Source: an uncultured bacterium | Lineage (GTDB): Bacteria; Bacteroidota; Bacteroidia; Bacteroidales; Marinifilaceae | Direction of reading: 5' to 3' | Length of the DNA stretch: 40,126 bases | Assembly (NCBI GenBank): GCA_905216195.1 | Contig: CAJMSX010000035.1 | Location: 1-40,126 of the forward strand | Shown here: positions 16,327 through 23,408 of the stretch, in pieces | Layout of the letters: each line of letters begins with the position of its first letter | How positions within the stretch are numbered: the stretch's first letter is position 1 | Made by a program: the position numbers and the translations under genes | Notes under the pieces: model-generated | Database searches by the model: none | Told to the model about the DNA's origin: nothing | What the model saw: only the letters and a program-made list of their open reading frames with translations

Positions 16327-16812
16327 ATGACGCGAAAGGAATATAATCTGGGTGTAGACCGTTTCTCTGACGATGTGTTTCGTTTCATTTTAAAAACATG
16401 CCGAAACAAAGCACTGGCCGAAGACATCGTACAGGAAAGTTTTCTTGTACTGTGGGAGCATGTCGGTGAAATTGCCTATGAGAAAGCCAAATCCTTTTTG
16501 TTTACCACCGCTTACCGGAAATTAATCGATACTTTCCGGAGAGAAAAGAAAAACGGAGACATCGAGAATCTGCAACCCGGCAATTATTCCTACGAAGGCG
16601 GGGCCCCGGATTTAAACGAAATTCTGGAAATGGCCCTGGAAAAACTCCCTGCGATACAAAAAACAGTAGTTTTGCTCCGCGACTATGAAAACTATTCGTA
16701 CCACGAAATCGCCGAAATTACTCATCTGACCGAAAGTCAGGTCAAAGTATACATTTTCCGGGCCCGGAATTTTATGAAAGAATTCATCCGAAAACCGGAT
16801 CTGGTTGTCTGA
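16327..16812 (+). CDS. ECF-type RNA polymerase sigma factor
   Basis: The 161-residue protein has the sigma-70 region 2 helix with NKALAEDIVQESFLVLWEH near residue 30. Region 4 near 100-150 contains LPAIQKTVVLLRDYENYSYHEIAEITHLTESQVKVYIFRARNFMK in shortened form here: EIAEIT/LTESQVKVYIFRAR is the helix-turn-helix contacting the -35 box. Regions 1 and 3 are absent, as in group IV. It starts MTRKEYN, like many Bacteroidota members. The next gene encodes a membrane anti-sigma-like protein and then an outer-membrane beta-barrel, the common envelope-sensing arrangement. Candidate targets carry GTAAC-N17-CGTC, including its own promoter. Confidence 0.92.
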   Translation: MTRKEYNLGVDRFSDDVFRFILKTCRNKALAEDIVQESFLVLWEHVGEIAYEKAKSFLFTTAYRKLIDTFRREKKNGDIENLQPGNYSYEGGAPDLNEILEMALEKLPAIQKTVVLLRDYENYSYHEIAEITHLTESQVKVYIFRARNFMKEFIRKPDLVV

Positions 16813-16848
16813 ACAAAAGTAGAAACGTCTTTATCAATACGAAACCCT

Positions 16849-17706
16849 ATGATTACCCGGGAAAATTACGAAATATACGTTATCGATTATCTGGACGGGA
16901 GCCTTTCTCCCGGCCTGGAAAGCGAATTCAAAGCATTTCTGTTGGCCCACCCCGAGTTGGAAGAAGAGTTGGAGGAACTAAAACAGGTAAAGTTAACACC
17001 TCCTCCGGTGACTTACCCGCACAAAGGTTTGTTGAAAAAAACGGAAGAGCAGGAGTGGCCGGATTACTATGCCATCGCTATGGCGGAAAACGTACTCAGC
17101 GCCGAAGAACAAGGACAGGTAAGCCCCTATCGGTCCGATAAAAAATTTCAAGAATCGGTACGGATGTATAAAAAACTGAGGCTCCTCCCGGACACCCGGA
17201 TCGTTTACCCCTCCAAATCGAAACTTTACCGGAAAAACTACCGCCTGCTGTGGCTGGCTCCCCTTACAGCGGCCGCCGGTCTCGCTTTGCTCCTCACCCT
17301 TGGCACTCCGCTATTCCACACCGCCGAATACGCTCTTCCCCGGACTCTGGCGGCGACCCGGACCCTGGAATTACCGGAACCGGTCGTTATGGCACCGGCA
17401 AGCCGGGTATTGGAACTTCCGGATACCCCTCTGATCCCCAGACGGAAGAAACGGATCTTATCTGCTCCGCCCGCTCCCGCCGCATTTTTTGCTCAGACCC
17501 AACCCGTACTGGTTCCCGTAAACACGGAAACGGAACCTTCTTTAAACAGAATGGTTCCCGTTACCTCCACTATCGCTGAGATTAACCTGACGGAAGATGC
17601 ACGGGCCTGGAAATCGTCTACCAGTAATTTCCAATCCCGGAATATTTTTACTTCCGTCATCCATGCCGGAAAAAACCTGGCGGAAAAAATAAAAAAAGAA
17701 AAATAA
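16849..17706 (+). CDS. Membrane-anchored anti-sigma-like protein
   Basis: The 285-residue protein starts 36 bases after the sigma gene. Its N-terminal cytoplasmic segment has YEIYVIDYLDGSLSPGLESEF followed by acidic helices, like the anti-sigma N-terminal helical bundle, though no zinc-binding HxxxCxxC is present. A second charged segment (QGQVSPYRSDKKFQESVR) follows, then basic residues and one membrane helix near residues 134-150 (LLWLAPLTAAAGLALLLTL). The periplasmic part is proline- and alanine-rich with low-complexity stretches and no recognisable domain. Position and topology make inhibition of the adjacent ECF sigma the likely role, but sequence similarity to named families is weak. 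Confidence 0.72.
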   Translation: MITRENYEIYVIDYLDGSLSPGLESEFKAFLLAHPELEEELEELKQVKLTPPPVTYPHKGLLKKTEEQEWPDYYAIAMAENVLSAEEQGQVSPYRSDKKFQESVRMYKKLRLLPDTRIVYPSKSKLYRKNYRLLWLAPLTAAAGLALLLTLGTPLFHTAEYALPRTLAATRTLELPEPVVMAPASRVLELPDTPLIPRRKKRILSAPPAPAAFFAQTQPVLVPVNTETEPSLNRMVPVTSTIAEINLTEDARAWKSSTSNFQSRNIFTSVIHAGKNLAEKIKKEK

Positions 17707-17726
17707 CCCCACTTTTATGCCCTCTT

Positions 17727-17752
17727 GTAACAAAAGGGGAAACTCATACGTC
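17727..17752 (+). promoter_or_regulatory. Candidate ECF-type promoter (GTAAC-N17-CGTC), site 3, before the beta-barrel gene
   Basis: GTAAC (17727-17731) and CGTC (17749-17752) are 17 bases apart and lie in the 87-base gap between the anti-sigma-like and beta-barrel genes. The -35 box sits in an imperfect palindrome, CCCTcTTGTaACAAaAGGG. A start near 17759 gives a leader of about 35 bases. Confidence 0.65.
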
Positions 17753-17793
17753 ATAGAAAAAAGATCGGAAATATTCACAAATAATAATAAATT

Positions 17794-18765
17794 ATGAAAG
17801 TACTTTTTATTCTCTCCGCCTTCCTTTTTGCTTTTACCTGTCCGGCACAAACCGTCAGAGACAGCATTGTCATCAAAGACGGATGGCAAAAAACGGATAC
17901 TTTGAAAAACCGCCAAACCCTGAAACAGGAATTGAACCCAGGCACTGAAATGATTATTATTTCCCAGCCTGCAGAAAATCAAAAGAAAAAGAAAAAAGTG
18001 CGTCTCTATTCCAGTGACTCTACCCAATTGGACTATGGGGACGACCGCAGTTCCCATTCCGAACTGGAAATATGGGGACGGAAACGCTACCGGAAAAGCC
18101 GCGGTTATTCCTCTAACGGAAGCTACTGGAGCTTCAGCGGACATTGGTGCGGATTCAATTTCGGCTTCGTCAATTTTGCCAACACCGACTATTCCATGTA
18201 TGCGGATCCGAAAGATGAATTCATGGATTTGGATTACTCCACTTCCTTCGTCATGCAGTTCAATGTGTTCGAACAGAGTATCAACCTGGTTCCCAGCAAT
18301 AATTTCGGCCTTGTGGTGGGTCTGGGACTGGAATATCAACGCCTGCAATTCAACGATAAACACCGTTCGGTACGTGTAGGAGACGGCAACAAACTCGAAC
18401 CCTGGACGATCGATCCCGACTGGAATGTAAAAAGGAACACCTTTAAGATGCTTTATTTGACCGTTCCCTTACTCCTGGAATTTCAGTTCCCTACTCAATA
18501 CCGAAGTATGTATATTTCGGCAGGTATCATGGGAGGGTTACGGCTTCATTCCAAAACCAAAATCGTGTATAAAACCGATGGCGATAAACACAAGAAAAAA
18601 GATTCTGACGGTTTTAACCTGATCCCCGTTAAAGCGGACGTGGTAGCCCGGGTCGGATACCGAAGCATTAACGTATGGGGGAGCTATACCCTTACCAACA
18701 TTTTCAGGTCCGATAAGGGACCGGAATTGCACCCCTACAGCATCGGCCTCGGCATCTCCTTCTGA
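17794..18765 (+). CDS. Outer-membrane beta-barrel protein
   Basis: The 323-residue protein has a signal peptide (MKVLFILSAFLFAFTCPAQ), then a periplasmic stretch of about 90 residues with a KKKKK patch, then a barrel. Barrel features are alternating hydrophobic strands such as WCGFNFGFVNFA, FGLVVGLGLEYQRLQF, YLTVPLLLEFQF, MYISAGIMGGLRL and SINVWGSYTLTNIF, ending in the C-terminal motif YSIGLGISF with final Phe. It resembles the PorT/OmpA-like eight-strand barrels of Bacteroidota. It follows sigma and anti-sigma genes and has its own candidate ECF promoter, so it is probably a target or sensor of that system. Confidence 0.85.
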   Translation: MKVLFILSAFLFAFTCPAQTVRDSIVIKDGWQKTDTLKNRQTLKQELNPGTEMIIISQPAENQKKKKKVRLYSSDSTQLDYGDDRSSHSELEIWGRKRYRKSRGYSSNGSYWSFSGHWCGFNFGFVNFANTDYSMYADPKDEFMDLDYSTSFVMQFNVFEQSINLVPSNNFGLVVGLGLEYQRLQFNDKHRSVRVGDGNKLEPWTIDPDWNVKRNTFKMLYLTVPLLLEFQFPTQYRSMYISAGIMGGLRLHSKTKIVYKTDGDKHKKKDSDGFNLIPVKADVVARVGYRSINVWGSYTLTNIFRSDKGPELHPYSIGLGISF

Positions 18766-18815
18766 CCTTCCTGATAAAACAGGAACTACAGACAATCCGC
18801 AAATTCGCTCAAACT

Positions 18816-18847
18816 AAAAACTTCGGGAAATTATTCCCGGAGTTTTT
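18816..18847. terminator. Bidirectional terminator between the beta-barrel gene and aroF
   Basis: AAAAACT-t-CGGGAA (18816-18829) pairs with TTCCCG-g-AGTTTTT (18834-18847) around the loop ATTA. Runs of A on one side and T on the other allow it to act on both strands. It overlaps the stop codon of the leftward aroF/chorismate mutase gene at 18846-18848. Confidence 0.85.
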
Positions 18848-19943
18848 AATTTTCGTTCATAATTTCGGTCTGCTTATCAATAGAAGCCTGGTGAATCGCC
18901 TTAAAAATTTTCTCTAAAAATTCACTGCTTAAACCGTTTTCCGCTCCCTTGGCGAACACTTTTTCCAAAATTTTATCCCAACGTCCGGGTTGCAGAATGG
19001 TAATATTATTTTGTTTCTTGTATTTTCCGATTTCTTCCGACACTTTCATGCGGGCCGACAGGGTATGGATCAACTCGTCATCCAGTTCATCTATTCGTGC
19101 GCGTAATTCATCGATACTCTCTTTATAGGCGACATTTTCCGAATCGACCTCCCGGATGATCAAATCCGACAATATCCCCGCCAAATCCGAAGGCGTCAGC
19201 TGCTGAGCGGCATCGCTCAACGCAATTTCCGGACAAATATGCGATTCAACGATCAGCCCGTCGAAGCCCAGGTCCATAGCTTGCTGGGAAAGTTCCCGGA
19301 TATACTCCCGCTTCCCGGCGATGTGGCTCGGATCGCATATCATCACCATGTCTTTAAACCGACGCTTGATTTCGATGGGCAATTGCCATTGAGGGATATT
19401 CCTGTACTTCGCTTTATTATAAGTCGAAAATCCCCGGTGAATGACCCCGATTTTCTTCAAACCGGCCATATGGAGACGCTCCAATGCACCGATCCACAAC
19501 TCTACATCCGGATTCACCGGATTCTTGACCAAAACGGGGATATCGGTTCCCTTCAAAGCATCGGCTATTTCCTGCATAGCGAAAGGATTCGCCGTCGTCC
19601 GGGCTCCGATCCAAAGCATATCCATACCGGCCTTCAAGGCTTCGTATACATGTTTTACATTGGCTACTTCAGTTGAGATCTTCATTCCCAGTTCCCGCTG
19701 GGCCCTGCGCATCCATACCAATCCGTCGGCCCCTACTCCCTCGAAACAATTCGGACGGGTGCGGGGTTTCCATATCCCCGCCCGCAATACTTCTACTCCG
19801 GCATTTTTTAAAGCCCGGGCCGTTTCGAACAATTGTTGCTCACTTTCCGCACTACAGGGTCCGGCAATAATCAAGGGCTTTTTCACATCCGAAAAAATCC
19901 CCCATTCTCCCACCGGGATCAAATCTAATTTGTTTGTTGTCAT
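18846..19943 (-). CDS. aroF: Bifunctional DAHP synthase / chorismate mutase
   Basis: The 365-residue protein fuses two shikimate-pathway activities. Residues about 1-265 are a type I-beta DAHP synthase joining phosphoenolpyruvate and erythrose 4-phosphate: IIAGPCSAES, GIWKPRTRPNCFEG, VLVKNPVNPD, GVIHRGFSTY and CDPSHIAGKREYI are visible. Residues about 270-360 are an AroQ-type chorismate mutase: RARIDELDDELIHTLSARM, IGKYKKQNN, RWDKILEKV and FKAIHQASIDKQ. In related fusions the mutase domain mediates feedback on DAHP synthase. It is the last gene of the Phe/Tyr operon, 25 bases after tyrA, and ends inside a terminator. aroF is a functional label; other names are used for this fusion. Confidence 0.93.
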   Translation of the reverse strand: MTTNKLDLIPVGEWGIFSDVKKPLIIAGPCSAESEQQLFETARALKNAGVEVLRAGIWKPRTRPNCFEGVGADGLVWMRRAQRELGMKISTEVANVKHVYEALKAGMDMLWIGARTTANPFAMQEIADALKGTDIPVLVKNPVNPDVELWIGALERLHMAGLKKIGVIHRGFSTYNKAKYRNIPQWQLPIEIKRRFKDMVMICDPSHIAGKREYIRELSQQAMDLGFDGLIVESHICPEIALSDAAQQLTPSDLAGILSDLIIREVDSENVAYKESIDELRARIDELDDELIHTLSARMKVSEEIGKYKKQNNITILQPGRWDKILEKVFAKGAENGLSSEFLEKIFKAIHQASIDKQTEIMNEN

Positions 19944-19968
19944 ATCGTTTTATCGTTACTGTGTTTTC

Positions 19969-20808
19969 CTACCGGATAATTCTTTTTATTTTATTCGCTT
20001 TGGCGATCAGTTCCCTCATCCCCGCTTCGTCGAACCCGGCAATAAGAGTTTTAAATTCCTGCAATTTTTCGATATACGTATCCAAAACCGTCAGCACATT
20101 TTCCTTATTCTGAAAAAAAATAGGCGTCCACATATCCGCATTACTTTTTGCCAGACGCACGGTGGAAGAAAAACCTCCGGAAGCCAGGTCAAAAATGTTT
20201 TTCTCATTTTTTTCTTTTTCCAGAACCGTCAGCGCCAATGCGAAGGAAGAAATATGAGAAATATGAGAAACGTAAGCCGTGTGTACGTCATGGTGAGCTG
20301 CCCGCATATAAATGATACGCATGTTCAGACAGTCGTACATGCTTTTAATAAGTTCCACCGCCCGGATATCCGAATCTTCCGCATTACACAAAATACCGGC
20401 CCGTCCGTCAAAAAGCCCCGGCAAGGCGGCCCAGGGCCCCGAATATTCGGTACCTGCCATCGGATGAGCCGCTACGAAATTTTTCCGGTTCGGATGGTAA
20501 TGTACAAGCTCGTTAATCCGTTGCTTGGTCGAACACACATCCGTTACCACCTGCCTGTCCACCTGGTCCAGAATTTCGGGAATCAGACGAACCGCCGCAC
20601 TTACCGGCGTCGCCACCACAATGATATCACTATCCCGTATGCATTCGTCCAGATCCACCATCTCATCCACCAAACCGATCTCTTGAGCGGCAGCCGCATG
20701 CAAATGATCGCTTTCCACTCCTACGATTTTATCGGCAAATTTACGTTTTTTCAGGTCGATTGCCATCGACCCTCCGATTAATCCTATTCCAATAATTCCA
20801 ACCTGCAT
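19969..20808 (-). CDS. tyrA: Prephenate dehydrogenase
   Basis: TyrA oxidatively decarboxylates prephenate to 4-hydroxyphenylpyruvate for tyrosine synthesis. From ATG 20808 the protein starts MQVGIIGIGLIGGSMAIDL, the NAD-binding Rossmann loop right at the N-terminus as in the family. Later hallmarks are VVATPVSA near residue 67, TDVCSTKQ near 90 and HPMAGTEYSGPWAA near 110. It is about 279 residues, with no fused ACT or chorismate mutase domain. ATGs at 20820 and 20847 are in frame; the last would overlap the aminotransferase stop. The ATG at 20808 follows that stop by 22 bases. Confidence 0.92.
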   Translation of the reverse strand: MQVGIIGIGLIGGSMAIDLKKRKFADKIVGVESDHLHAAAAQEIGLVDEMVDLDECIRDSDIIVVATPVSAAVRLIPEILDQVDRQVVTDVCSTKQRINELVHYHPNRKNFVAAHPMAGTEYSGPWAALPGLFDGRAGILCNAEDSDIRAVELIKSMYDCLNMRIIYMRAAHHDVHTAYVSHISHISSFALALTVLEKEKNEKNIFDLASGGFSSTVRLAKSNADMWTPIFFQNKENVLTVLDTYIEKLQEFKTLIAGFDEAGMRELIAKANKIKRIIR

Positions 20809-20830
20809 TTTATCTCTCATTTTATCGTAT

Positions 20831-22024
20831 TCAACACCAGGAGCCATGAGTAAGTTTCAAGCCTTCCAAACTCTCTTTAATCCGCCGAAGAGCCGACCGC
20901 AATACCTCTTGTTTGGCACATAGGGAAATCCGCACGTAAGCCTCGCCTTTACTTCCGAAAATAAAGCCGGGAGTGATAAATACCCGGGCCTCCCGTAAAA
21001 TATGATCGGACAATTCCTCTCCGTTTTTCCAATCCCCCCCCACTTTTCCCCATAAAAACAACCCCCGGCTGTTTTTATCGTAAGTGACCTTCAATAAATC
21101 AAAAAGCTCTCCGGCCAGGATTTTTCGCTTTTCATATTCTTCATTGAGCCGGGTGTACCAGCTTTCATCCTGTTCCAAAGCCCGAATCGCCGCGGTTTGC
21201 AAAGGCTTGAACATACCGGAATCCATATTGCTCTTTACTTTCAGTACCTCTGCGATAACCTCCGGTTCACCGGCGATCATACCGATTCGCCAGCCGGACA
21301 TGTTATGAGCTTTACTCAAGGAATTCAACTCCACACAACACCTTTTCGCTCCTTCGGTTTCCAGGATGCTCAGACGCGGTTCGTTCAATATAAAACTATA
21401 GGGGTTGTCGTTACAAATCATAATGCCGTGTTTCAGGCCGAAATCCACCAACCTGCGGTAGAGGGCTCCGGTAGCGCAACCGCCGGTAGGCATATTCGGA
21501 TAATTCGTCCACATCAGTTTTACACCGTCCAAATTCATCTTTTCCAAAGCATCGAAATCCGGCATCCATCCTTTTTCCTCATCCAGATCGTAAGTCACAA
21601 TTTTCGCTTCTGCCAGCAGGGAAGCGGAAGAATAAGTAGGATATCCCGGATTCGGCACCAATACCTTATCCCCTTTGTTTAAAAAAGCCAGGGAAAGCAA
21701 TAAAATACCTTCCTTCGACCCCGTCAAAGGCTGGATTTCCGTAGCCGGATTCAGTTCCACCCGATAATAACGCCGGTACCAGGAAGCAAAAGCTTCCCTC
21801 AGCTCCGGAAGCCCCTTATAACTTTGGTAAGCATGGTTTCCCGGATCTTCGGCACTCCTCACCAGCGTATGGATCACCACCTCTGCAGGAGGCAGGTCGG
21901 GAGCTCCGATTCCCAGATTAATCACTTTTTTCCCCTGACGATTCATCTCGTCGATTTCCTGTAATTTCCGTGAAAAATAATATTCACTTACACTTTTTGT
22001 TCTTTCAGCCGGTTGTATAATCAT
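20831..22024 (-). CDS. PLP aminotransferase of the Phe/Tyr operon
   Basis: The 397-residue fold-type I aminotransferase has INLGIGAPDLPP at the front, GSKEGILLLSLAFLN for phosphate binding, NYPNMPTGG (a variant of NPNNPTG), NDNPYSF and the cofactor lysine in ELNSLSKAHNMSGWRIGM. The overall pattern resembles the LL-diaminopimelate/aromatic branch. It lies between pheA and tyrA in one operon, so its likely job is the final transamination of phenylpyruvate and 4-hydroxyphenylpyruvate to Phe and Tyr. That assignment comes from context, since sequence alone does not fix the substrate. Confidence 0.85.
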   Translation of the reverse strand: MIIQPAERTKSVSEYYFSRKLQEIDEMNRQGKKVINLGIGAPDLPPAEVVIHTLVRSAEDPGNHAYQSYKGLPELREAFASWYRRYYRVELNPATEIQPLTGSKEGILLLSLAFLNKGDKVLVPNPGYPTYSSASLLAEAKIVTYDLDEEKGWMPDFDALEKMNLDGVKLMWTNYPNMPTGGCATGALYRRLVDFGLKHGIMICNDNPYSFILNEPRLSILETEGAKRCCVELNSLSKAHNMSGWRIGMIAGEPEVIAEVLKVKSNMDSGMFKPLQTAAIRALEQDESWYTRLNEEYEKRKILAGELFDLLKVTYDKNSRGLFLWGKVGGDWKNGEELSDHILREARVFITPGFIFGSKGEAYVRISLCAKQEVLRSALRRIKESLEGLKLTHGSWC

Positions 22025-22051
22025 AGTCTTATGCGTATTATCGGATACACT

Positions 22052-22870
22052 TCAATGTCCGCTTTTATATTCTCCCAATACCTTTACGTCTTCTATCAGC
22101 GGATTTACCGCATTCATCGCTTCCCTGTACCGATCGTATTGCTCGAACTTCAAATCCACATAAAAAAAGTATTGCCACTCTTTACCGGGGATGGGGAGCG
22201 ATTGTATTTTAGTCAGATTCAAATCGTAGAAAGAAAAGATAGAAAGAATCTGAGAAAGACGACCGGTTTTGTGAGGAATGGTAAAACAAATGGAGGATTT
22301 GTCAATTTCAGCCGGATTCACCCGTATGCGGTCGTCGATAATCAGGAAACGGGTGTAATTTTGCTTATGCGTCTCTATTCCTTCCTTCAGTATTTCTAAG
22401 CCAAACAATTCTGCCGCCAGGCTTGAAGCGATAGCGCCGGTGTATTTCTGGTTATTCCGGGCGATATCCGCAGCACTTTTAGCCGTATCTTCCGACTCGA
22501 TCAAACGAATATGCGGGTAGTGTTTAAAAAATTCACGCGTTTGGGCGATAGCCATATAATGGGAATGTACTTCCCGGATCTCCGCTATATTTTGTCCCGG
22601 CAAAGCCATCAGATTTTGTTGGATGCGGAGAAAAACTTCTCCTTTCACAGCTTTCCCGTGCTTTTGCAAAAGGGAATAATTCGGTAACAATCCTCCGGAA
22701 ACCGTATTTTCGATAGCAATGACCGCACCGTCGGCCTGTCCGCTTTCCAATCCGGTAAACAAATCTTCGAAACTCAGGCATTCCAGCACCTCAATCCGGT
22801 CTCCGTAAAACAAACGGGCTGCCTGCTCGTGGAAACATCCGTGGACCCCCTGTATGGCAATTTTTTTCAT
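22052..22870 (-). CDS. pheA: Prephenate dehydratase with ACT domain
   Basis: Prephenate dehydratase converts prephenate to phenylpyruvate. The 272-residue protein starts MKKIAIQGVHGCFHEQAA. It shows GAVIAIENTVSGGLLPNY near residue 48, VHSHYMAIAQT near 103, a TAKSAADIA stretch, GAIASSLAAELFGLEIL and NYTRFLII, the substrate-proximal TRF motif. A C-terminal ACT domain follows (KTGRLSQILSIFSFYDLNL...), with KIQSLPIPG where many Phe-sensing enzymes have ESRP. No chorismate mutase domain is fused; that sits on the aroF product. A clear AGGAG site precedes ATG 22870. It is first in the operon, directly behind two attenuators. Confidence 0.95.
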   Translation of the reverse strand: MKKIAIQGVHGCFHEQAARLFYGDRIEVLECLSFEDLFTGLESGQADGAVIAIENTVSGGLLPNYSLLQKHGKAVKGEVFLRIQQNLMALPGQNIAEIREVHSHYMAIAQTREFFKHYPHIRLIESEDTAKSAADIARNNQKYTGAIASSLAAELFGLEILKEGIETHKQNYTRFLIIDDRIRVNPAEIDKSSICFTIPHKTGRLSQILSIFSFYDLNLTKIQSLPIPGKEWQYFFYVDLKFEQYDRYREAMNAVNPLIEDVKVLGEYKSGH

Positions 22871-22898
22871 TTTCTCCTATAGTTTTATGGGTTTATTC

Positions 22899-22933
22899 AA
22901 AATAAAACCCCCGGTTTGCAGGCCGGGGGTTTT
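22899..22933 (-). terminator. Attenuator 2: intrinsic terminator before pheA
   Basis: On the minus strand AAAACCCCCGG (22933-22923) pairs with CCGGGGGTTTT (22914-22904), an 11-base stem with loop CCTGCAAA, followed by ATTTT. It lies between leader peptide 2 and pheA, 33 bases before the ATG. It can only be useful if it is conditionally read through. Confidence 0.9.
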
Positions 22934-22954
22934 CATTACATCTTTATCATTTTT

Positions 22955-23050
22955 CTAAAAAGACTCCATATACGACTTCCGGCTACTCTCGACACAATAA
23001 AAGTAGAAGTAAAAATAAAACCGGTTGCTAAATCGAAAATACGTCTTCAT
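22955..23050 (-). CDS. Leader peptide 2 (Phe/Tyr), 31 residues
   Basis: ATG 23050 follows an AGGA sequence at the right distance and the frame ends at TAG 22955. The peptide starts MKTYFRFSNR, and residues 11-18 are FYFYFYFY, eight aromatic codons in a row. In all it holds 7 Phe and 6 Tyr in 31 residues. Such a run followed by a terminator is the classic sign of ribosome-mediated attenuation. A ribosome short of charged Phe or Tyr tRNA would stall within residues 11-18. A likely antiterminator partner is less clear than for leader 1: GCCGG at codons 23-24 can pair with CCGGC in the terminator stem, only five bases. Confidence 0.82.
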   Translation of the reverse strand: MKTYFRFSNRFYFYFYFYCVESSRKSYMESF

Positions 23051-23062
23051 GTTCCTATCATT

Positions 23063-23087
23063 AAAAAAGCCCTGAAAATTCAGGGCT
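23063..23087 (-). terminator. Attenuator 1: intrinsic terminator between the two leader peptides
   Basis: The minus strand reads AGCCCTGAA (23087-23079), AA-type short loop, TTCAGGGCT (23076-23068), then a run of Ts to 23063. The proximal arm can instead pair with AGGGCTTT (23127-23120), which begins right after the leader 1 stop codon. Confidence 0.88.
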
Positions 23088-23127
23088 CCGTTATTTCGTA
23101 TAAGTAAAATCAGTATACCAAAGCCCT

Positions 23128-23184
23128 TTACTTTTCGCTAAAAAAGTAATAAAAGTAATAAGCAAAGGTAAAAGATTTCATCAT
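23128..23184 (-). CDS. Leader peptide 1 (Phe/Tyr), 18 residues
   Basis: The peptide reads MMKSFTFAYYFYYFFSEK, with 5 Phe and 4 Tyr among 18 residues. It starts at ATG 23184 (the next codon is also ATG), about 20 bases after the expected transcription start. The TAA stop is followed without a gap by AGGGCTTT, which can pair with GGAGCCCT (two G-U pairs) in the front of the attenuator 1 hairpin. A ribosome stalled at the FF codons would leave AGGGCTTT free and favour antitermination. A ribosome reaching the stop would cover it and let the terminator form. It is too short for ordinary gene callers. Confidence 0.85.
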   Translation of the reverse strand: MMKSFTFAYYFYYFFSEK

Positions 23185-23210
23185 CACTCTTTTGTTTTAA
23201 ATATCGCCGA

Positions 23211-23241
23211 CAAATGTAAAAACAATTTCAGAAACTCCAAA
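23211..23241 (-). promoter_or_regulatory. Promoter of the Phe/Tyr operon and its leaders
   Basis: On the minus strand TTTG (23241-23238), 19 bases, TACATTTG (23218-23211): an exact TTTG-N19-TAnnTTTG promoter. Transcription would begin near 23204, about 20 bases before leader peptide 1. Confidence 0.85.
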
Positions 23242-23259
23242 ACTTCTCCGGATTTTTTC

Positions 23260-23312
23260 CGTTTTATTTCAAAAATGAAACAAATACCGGTTAAAAGGAC
23301 CGAAATAAAACG
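23260..23312. repeat. 11-base inverted repeat between the divergent polA and Phe/Tyr promoters
   Basis: CGTTTTATTTC (23260-23270) and GAAATAAAACG (23302-23312) are exact reverse complements, 31 bases apart. They lie upstream of both promoters. An operator is possible; chance pairing in A/T-rich DNA is not excluded. Confidence 0.4.
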
Positions 23313-23348
23313 ATTTTCTTCTCCCGGACTATCTATGAGCAAGGAGAA

Positions 23349-23379
23349 TTTGATCTTGCTTCATTATTTTCTAACTTTG
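23349..23379 (+). promoter_or_regulatory. Promoter of polA
   Basis: TTTG (23349-23352), 19 bases, TAACTTTG (23372-23379), an exact match to the Bacteroides consensus. A start near 23386 leaves about 23 bases before ATG 23409. Confidence 0.85.
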
Positions 23380-23408
23380 TAAGCGGAAAACTCAATAAAA
23401 CTGATTTC

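Noticed and set aside
19441..20781. 446-codon plus-strand frame
   Set aside because: It is opposite to the aroF and tyrA genes, with low-complexity, non-family sequence. The minus-strand proteins are clearly real.
22916..23107. 63-codon plus-strand frame across the attenuator region
   Set aside because: It reads the complement of the leader peptides and terminators; its sequence has no coding character and no promoter on that strand.
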